Assembly: GCF_013032455.1 (NCBI RefSeq) | Contig: NZ_WQCF01000013.1 | Coordinates: 36,330-100,329 of the forward strand | Direction of reading: 5' to 3' | Length of the DNA: 64,000 nucleotides | DNA from: Ruegeria atlantica | GTDB lineage: Bacteria > Pseudomonadota > Alphaproteobacteria > Rhodobacterales > Rhodobacteraceae | Shown here: positions 60,082-64,000 of the stretch, piece after piece | Layout: every line of letters begins with the position of its first letter | How positions within the stretch are numbered: the first letter of the stretch is position 1 | Made by a program: the position numbers and the translations under genes | Notes under the pieces: model-generated | Databases searched by the model: none | What the model was told of the DNA's origin: nothing | Seen by the model: only the letters and a program-made list of their open reading frames with translations

Positions 60082-60870
60082 AAGACACCTTTCACGGAAT
60101 CGCAGGACGGCACATTGGACTTCGGAACTGTTGTTCATACGGAAAACGCAGACGGTGCACCTTCGGTGTTGCTGGTGTGTGAACATGCCTCGAAACGTAT
60201 TCCCGATTTTCTGGGCGATATGGGGCTGACGGCCGAGGTGCGGGAAAGCCACATCGCTTGGGACCCGGGTGCGTTGGGTGTGGCTCAGCACATGGCGGCC
60301 CTTATGTCCGCACCGTTGGTTCATGGCGGTGTGTCGCGCCTGATCTACGATTGCAATCGTCCGCCCGAGGCGCCGGATGCCATGCCTGTCAAAAGCGAGG
60401 CATATGACATTCCGGCCAATATCTCGATGTCGCCCGAAGAGCGGGAGGCCCGGATTGAGCATGTCTATGGCCCGTTTTCGGATGCAGTGTCGGGTCAGAT
60501 CGCGCAACATCGCTCATCGCTGGTGCTGATGGTGACGATGCACAGTTTCACCCGGATCTACCACGACCAGCAAAGAGAGGTTGAGTTGGGCATCTTGCAT
60601 GGCCGCGATGATCGTTTCGCGTTGGCGATGATGGACGCAGCGCCTGCAGATTCGCCATTTGTGATACGCCTTAATGAGCCTTATTCAGCCACTGATGGCG
60701 TGGCTCACACTCTGGACGTGCAGGCCTATGCGAACGCGTTGCCGAATGTAATGATCGAGGTGTGCAACGACTTGATCCGCACGTCAGATCAGCAGCGTGC
60801 GATGGCTGAGTATTTGGTTGCGTGGATCGACCGGACTTTGGCCGGGTTCCAAAACAGGGGCGCGGCATGA
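60058..60870 (+). CDS. N-formylglutamate amidohydrolase
   Basis: A 270-residue zinc hydrolase of the HutG-type family releasing formate and glutamate from N-formylglutamate, or acting on a related N-acyl amino acid. VLLVCEHASKRIPDF (about 38-52), the DPGALGVAQHMA block (about 71-82), SRLIYDCNRPPEAPDAMP (about 95-112) and MVTMHSFTRIYH (about 160-171) carry the metal and substrate residues. The start ATG overlaps an inverted repeat at 60068 and has only a weak ribosome site. First gene of an operon with a TRAP transporter (ATGA overlap). No other hut genes are present, so histidine breakdown is not evident. Confidence 0.9.
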   Translation: MLNVEIFPKTPFTESQDGTLDFGTVVHTENADGAPSVLLVCEHASKRIPDFLGDMGLTAEVRESHIAWDPGALGVAQHMAALMSAPLVHGGVSRLIYDCNRPPEAPDAMPVKSEAYDIPANISMSPEEREARIEHVYGPFSDAVSGQIAQHRSSLVLMVTMHSFTRIYHDQQREVELGILHGRDDRFALAMMDAAPADSPFVIRLNEPYSATDGVAHTLDVQAYANALPNVMIEVCNDLIRTSDQQRAMAEYLVAWIDRTLAGFQNRGAA

Positions 60871-61451
60871 TCCGGGCGATGGCGGTATATGTGCGCGTGG
60901 TCGATGCGGTCAACTACCGTATCGGTCGGGTGATGATGTGGGGCCTGTTCGTGATGATGGGAATCCTGCTGTGGTCCTCGATCTCGAAGACGTTTTTCCT
61001 GCCGTCGCTCTGGACGTTGGAAATGGCGCAGTTCGCTATGGTGACCTACTATATCGTGGGCGGGCCGTACTCGATCCAGCTGGGGTCAAACGTGCGGATG
61101 GACTTGTTCTATCATAACTGGAGTCCGCGCAAGAAGGCTTGGTTCGACGCGTTCACCGTCATCCTCCTGATCCTCTATTTGAGCGTGCTGCTTTACGGTG
61201 GGCTTGGGTCAACTGCCTATAGCCTTGGATATTGGGGAGATGAGCCTCTGTCCTATTTCACCGGCCTGATCACGGGCAGTGAAGAGATCGGACGGTTGGA
61301 GCGTTCATCCACCGCTTGGCGGCCCTATATCTGGCCAGTCAAAGCTATCATGGTGTTTGGCTTCTTCCTGATGCTGCTGCAGGCCATATCGGAATTTTTC
61401 AAAGATATAGCCCGGATCAACGGGCAGGAGATCGGGGTGCAGCGGGCATGA
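60867..61451 (+). CDS. dctQ: TRAP transporter small permease (DctQ)
   Basis: A 194-residue small permease with four membrane helices (about 16-40, 55-75, 92-115 and 150-175), longer loops than classic DctQ. MMWGLFVMMGILLWSSISKT and LEMAQFAMVTYYIVGGPYSI are the conserved parts. ATGA overlaps with the amidohydrolase upstream and dctM downstream fix both the start and the operon. It works with DctM and DctP to import an organic acid with sodium. Confidence 0.9.
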   Translation: MIRAMAVYVRVVDAVNYRIGRVMMWGLFVMMGILLWSSISKTFFLPSLWTLEMAQFAMVTYYIVGGPYSIQLGSNVRMDLFYHNWSPRKKAWFDAFTVILLILYLSVLLYGGLGSTAYSLGYWGDEPLSYFTGLITGSEEIGRLERSSTAWRPYIWPVKAIMVFGFFLMLLQAISEFFKDIARINGQEIGVQRA

Positions 61452-62767
61452 GCCAGGAATTTATCGCCATCTTTATGTTCGCGCTGATGATGCTGATGCT
61501 GTTCACCGGTCAGCGCGTGTTTGGCGCGATCGGGGCGGTCGCAACCATAGCGGCGCTGGCGCTGTGGGGGACCGGAGGGCAGGACATCCCGTTCTCGGCT
61601 GCGATGAAGCTGATGAAATGGTATCCGCTTCTGACTCTGCCGATGTTCATATTCATGGGGTACGTGCTGTCTGAAAGCCGCTTGGCCGATGACCTTTACC
61701 GGATGTTCCATGTGTGGATGGGGCCGGTGAATGGCGGGTTGGCGATCGGGACGATTGGCCTGATGGTGTTGGTGTCGGCCATGAATGGGCTCAGCGTCGC
61801 AGGCATGGCGATTGGGGCGACTATCGCGCTGCCCGAATTGCTGCGGCGGGGCTATGACAAGACCATGGTCACGGGTGTCATTCAGGCAGGATCTAGTCTG
61901 GGAATCCTTGTGCCCCCATCGGTGGTTCTTGTGCTCTATGCCATGATCGCGCGGCAGCCGGTTGGACAGCTGTGGTTGGCGGGCATCCTGCCGGGTCTGC
62001 TGATGGCCGGGCTGTTTATCCTCTACATCTGGATCCGCTGCCGCATGCAGCCTCACCTCGGCCCTGCAATGGAAGACGCGCATGAGGTCCCGTGGTCCGA
62101 AAAAATCCGCCTGCTGGGGGCAGGGGCGCTGCCGCTGATCATCTTCGCTGCCATGATGGTGCCGTTCGTGAATGGCTGGACATCATTGGTGGAAAGTTCG
62201 GCTATCGGGGCGCTGACGGCGCTGGTTGTATCGGTCGTCAAGCGGCGGATGACGTGGAAGATTTTCGAAGATTGCACCAAACAGACGCTGGCGATTTCCT
62301 GCATGTTCATGTGGATCATCCTAGCGGCGCTGGGCTTTGGGGCGGTGTTCGACGGTCTTGGTGCGGTCAAAGCCATCGAGAACCTGTTCACCGAACAGCT
62401 GGGTCTGTCGCCATGGCTGATCCTGATCCTGATGCAGCTCAGCTTTATCGTCATGGGCACGTTTTTGGACGACACGGCGATGCTTGTGATCGTGGCGCCG
62501 CTTTACGTGCCGTTGGTCGGAGCGCTGGGCTTTGATCTGATCTGGTACGGGGTTCTGTACACGATCACCACCCAGATTGCGTATATGACGCCGCCCTTCG
62601 GCTATAACCTGTTCCTGATGCGGGCGATGGCCCCGCCTGAGATTGGGCTGAAGGACATCTACCGCTCTATCATCCCATTTGTCGGCGTGATGGTGCTGGC
62701 CCTGATTATCATTATGGCCTTCCCGGAAATCGCCCTTTGGCTGCCGGGGTATGTTTACGGAAATTAA
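61448..62767 (+). CDS. dctM: TRAP transporter large permease (DctM)
   Basis: A 439-residue membrane protein with about twelve to thirteen helices, of the DctM/TRAP large subunit. LPMFIFMGYVLSESRLADDL (about 62-81), the MNGLSVAGMAIGATIALPEL segment (about 112-131), SLGILVPPSVVLVLYAMI and a late FGYNLFLMRAMAPP are typical. The frame extends 44 codons upstream inside dctQ, but the ATG at 61448 overlaps its stop. Followed by a short hairpin before dctP. Confidence 0.93.
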   Translation: MSQEFIAIFMFALMMLMLFTGQRVFGAIGAVATIAALALWGTGGQDIPFSAAMKLMKWYPLLTLPMFIFMGYVLSESRLADDLYRMFHVWMGPVNGGLAIGTIGLMVLVSAMNGLSVAGMAIGATIALPELLRRGYDKTMVTGVIQAGSSLGILVPPSVVLVLYAMIARQPVGQLWLAGILPGLLMAGLFILYIWIRCRMQPHLGPAMEDAHEVPWSEKIRLLGAGALPLIIFAAMMVPFVNGWTSLVESSAIGALTALVVSVVKRRMTWKIFEDCTKQTLAISCMFMWIILAALGFGAVFDGLGAVKAIENLFTEQLGLSPWLILILMQLSFIVMGTFLDDTAMLVIVAPLYVPLVGALGFDLIWYGVLYTITTQIAYMTPPFGYNLFLMRAMAPPEIGLKDIYRSIIPFVGVMVLALIIIMAFPEIALWLPGYVYGN

Positions 62768-62774
62768 CCAGAAG

Positions 62775-62789
62775 GCCCGGCAAACGGGC
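62775..62789 (+). other. Short hairpin between dctM and dctP
   Basis: GCCCG (62775-62779) and CGGGC (62785-62789) around a GCAAA loop make a 5-bp GC stem in the 51-bp gap. It might lower or stabilise one side of the message so that the binding protein is made in excess; no T run follows. Weak evidence. Confidence 0.35.
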
Positions 62790-62818
62790 ACCCAAACTTA
62801 AACGGAGAGGAAATTGAC

Positions 62819-63853
62819 ATGACGACAAGACGTAAGTTTTTGAAAACCGCAGGCGTGGGCGTTGCTGCCGCACCATTGGCTGCACCTGCTCTGGCCCAGA
62901 GCACAATCACCTGGCGGATGCAGACTTATGCAGGTCCTGCGTTGGCGGCACATGTGATTGATCCAGCCATCGAGATGTTCAACAAAATCGCGGGCGACCG
63001 CATGCAGATCGAACTGTTCTACGCCGATCAGCTGGTCCCGACCGGTGAGCTGTTCCGCGCTATGCAGAAAGGGACCATCGATGCGGTTCAGTCGGATGAC
63101 GACTCGATGGCGTCGCCGACCGATGTGACTGTGTTCGGCGGATACTTTCCCTTTGCTTCACGTTATTCGCTGGATGTGCCGGTACTGTTCAATCAGTACG
63201 GCCTGAACGAGATCTGGGACGAAGAATACTCAAAAGTTGGCGTCAAGCACATCAGCGCGGGTGCGTGGGACCCATGCCATTTTGCCACCAAAGACCCGAT
63301 CAACAGCCTCGAAGATCTCAAGGGCAAGCGAGTCTTTACCTTCCCGACAGCGGGGCGGTTCCTCTCGCAGTTCGGTGTGGTGCCTGTAACCTTGCCATGG
63401 GAAGACATCGAGGTCGCGGTCCAGACTGGTGAGCTGGACGGCATAGCATGGTCGGGCATTACCGAAGATTACACAGTTGGCTGGGCTGACGTGACCAACT
63501 ACTTCCTGACCAACAATATCTCAGGCGCTTGGGCCGGATCATTCTTTGCCAACATGGACCGCTGGAACGAATTGCCGGAAGACCTGCAGACGCTGTTCCG
63601 TGTTTGCTGTGATCAGTCGCATTACTACCGCCAGTGGTGGTATTGGGGTGGCGAAGCCAGCCTGCGCGTCAACGGGGACAAGATGCAGCTGACCTCGATC
63701 CCGGATGAAGAATGGGCGCAGGTTGAAGAGGCTGCAGTCAAGTTCTGGGACGAGATCGCCGCAGAATCCGAAACCAAGGCGAAAGTCGTCGAGATTTTCA
63801 AACAGTACAACGCCGATATGCTCAAGGCCGGACGGCCATATCGCTACGGTTAA
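62819..63853 (+). CDS. dctP: TRAP transporter substrate-binding protein (DctP family)
   Basis: A 344-residue periplasmic solute receptor. The N-terminus TTRRKFLKTAGVGVAAAPLA carries a twin-arginine signal, cleaved near residue 26 (ALA-QS). WRMQTYAGPALAAHVIDPAI begins the mature protein; LEDLKGKRVFTFPTAGRFLS (about 162-181) has the arginine that usually clamps the substrate carboxylate, and AVQTGELDGIAWSG (about 200-213) follows. The ligand is probably a carboxylate or an N-acyl amino acid. The GAGAGGAAATTGAC ribosome site is strong. Confidence 0.93.
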   Translation: MTTRRKFLKTAGVGVAAAPLAAPALAQSTITWRMQTYAGPALAAHVIDPAIEMFNKIAGDRMQIELFYADQLVPTGELFRAMQKGTIDAVQSDDDSMASPTDVTVFGGYFPFASRYSLDVPVLFNQYGLNEIWDEEYSKVGVKHISAGAWDPCHFATKDPINSLEDLKGKRVFTFPTAGRFLSQFGVVPVTLPWEDIEVAVQTGELDGIAWSGITEDYTVGWADVTNYFLTNNISGAWAGSFFANMDRWNELPEDLQTLFRVCCDQSHYYRQWWYWGGEASLRVNGDKMQLTSIPDEEWAQVEEAAVKFWDEIAAESETKAKVVEIFKQYNADMLKAGRPYRYG

Positions 63854-63859
63854 CAAAAT

Positions 63860-63889
63860 GAACCGGCGCGCTTCTGGGTGCGCCGGTTC
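63860..63889 (+). terminator. Strong hairpin after dctP, partial terminator candidate
   Basis: A perfect 10-bp stem GAACCGGCGC / GCGCCGGTTC (63860-63869, 63880-63889) with a 10-base loop, 6 bases after the dctP stop. The following CTATTTGG is not a proper T run, so it may act as an mRNA-stabilising end or attenuator before the gene at 63943. Confidence 0.55.
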
Positions 63890-63942
63890 CTATTTGGCCA
63901 AAGAATTTTCACCGAAAATTCTTGCATATCTCAGAGGAAATA

Positions 63943-64000
63943 ATGCTCAACTTTGAAGGATTGAAGGGGCAGGTATCTGCGGGTGATGTTGACACTGTAT
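63943..64000 (+). CDS. Start of a gene cut by the window edge, possibly glutamine synthetase-like
   Basis: GAGGAAATA precedes an ATG at 63943 and the frame is open to the end: MLNFEGLKGQVSAGDVDTV, 19 residues. This resembles the N-terminus of glutamine synthetase-family proteins (gamma-glutamyl ligases), which would suit a neighbouring N-formylglutamate amidohydrolase, but 19 residues cannot prove it. Confidence 0.5.
   Translation, partial: MLNFEGLKGQVSAGDVDTV

Noticed and set aside
1..64000. Search for CRISPR arrays, insertion sequences, integrases, attachment sites and a replication origin
   Set aside because: No regularly spaced repeats, transposase or integrase reading frames, or DnaA-box clusters were noticed by eye; gene order looks like core chromosome.

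Overview
The window is a gene-dense (roughly 60% GC by eye) chromosomal segment of an alphaproteobacterium, most likely a marine Rhodobacterales (Roseobacter group, Ruegeria-like). The grounds are the oxygen-dependent (CobG/CobF type) cobalamin pathway, a seven-subunit Mrp antiporter with fused A/B subunits, a TRAP carboxylate transporter, fused oxidoreductase-SelD, a TPR-sulfotransferase, and tightly overlapping operons (many ATGA junctions). No insertion sequence, prophage, integrase or CRISPR array was found, and the window reads as core chromosome. The species is an inference.

Layout. 1-4.2 kb: an acyl-CoA dehydrogenase (cut by the window edge) behind a MerR regulator, a second MerR gene, palindromic operator candidates, two translationally coupled hotdog thioesterases and a MATE exporter. 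4.2-6.4 kb: operon DUF952-DUF1330-pyrD-arsC-like. 6.5-10.5 kb: periplasmic 5'-nucleotidase, terminator, TPR-sulfotransferase and a SRAP DNA-protein crosslink peptidase. 10.6-13.8 kb: the selenium genes mnmH and selD, converging, with selD placed 5 bp behind the last gene of the Mrp operon mnhA(B)CDEFG (13.8-19.7 kb). 19.9-21.2 kb: membrane-anchored rhodanese and a secreted esterase. 21.2-27.2 kb: periplasmic glucan genes opgC-opgG-opgH with a TTC38-like TPR gene upstream. 27.4-30.2 kb: an overlapping CoA-transferase and ThDP-enzyme pair. 30.2-31.2 kb: DUF302 and a DUF1636 gene.

31.2-47.0 kb is a large cobalt/cobalamin block. Two cobalamin riboswitches on the minus strand control (i) cbtBA, a predicted cobalt uptake system with a His-rich exported protein beside it, and (ii) the long operon DUF1636-cobW-cobN-cobG-cobH-cobI-cobJ-(cobK reversed)-cobL-cobE-cobM-cobB-cobA-cobF. 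It covers uroporphyrinogen III to cobyrinate diamide plus the large cobaltochelatase subunit; cobQ lies apart at 52.4-53.9 kb. cobK is the only cob gene on the plus strand, sharing a CATG start tetranucleotide with cobL and overlapping the end of cobJ. cobS/cobT and the adenosylation and lower-ligand genes are not here.

47-64 kb: a LysR regulator divergent from a 3-hydroxyisobutyrate-dehydrogenase-type enzyme, tRNA-Cys, a Pcm-like methyltransferase, a TolC-type channel, a protein with a PopZ-like N-terminus, cobQ, a membrane protein, EF-P, an orphan ABC membrane domain, ygfZ, a glycosyltransferase, and finally an RpiR-type regulator divergent from an N-formylglutamate amidohydrolase-TRAP transporter operon, with the first 19 codons of a further gene at the window end.

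Most genes belong to known families. The parts that look least described are the reversed cobK with shared start codons, the duplicated DUF1636 genes around the cobalt block, the PopZ-like protein, the ThDP/CoA-transferase pair and the repeated 16-bp operator candidates in front of the TRAP locus.
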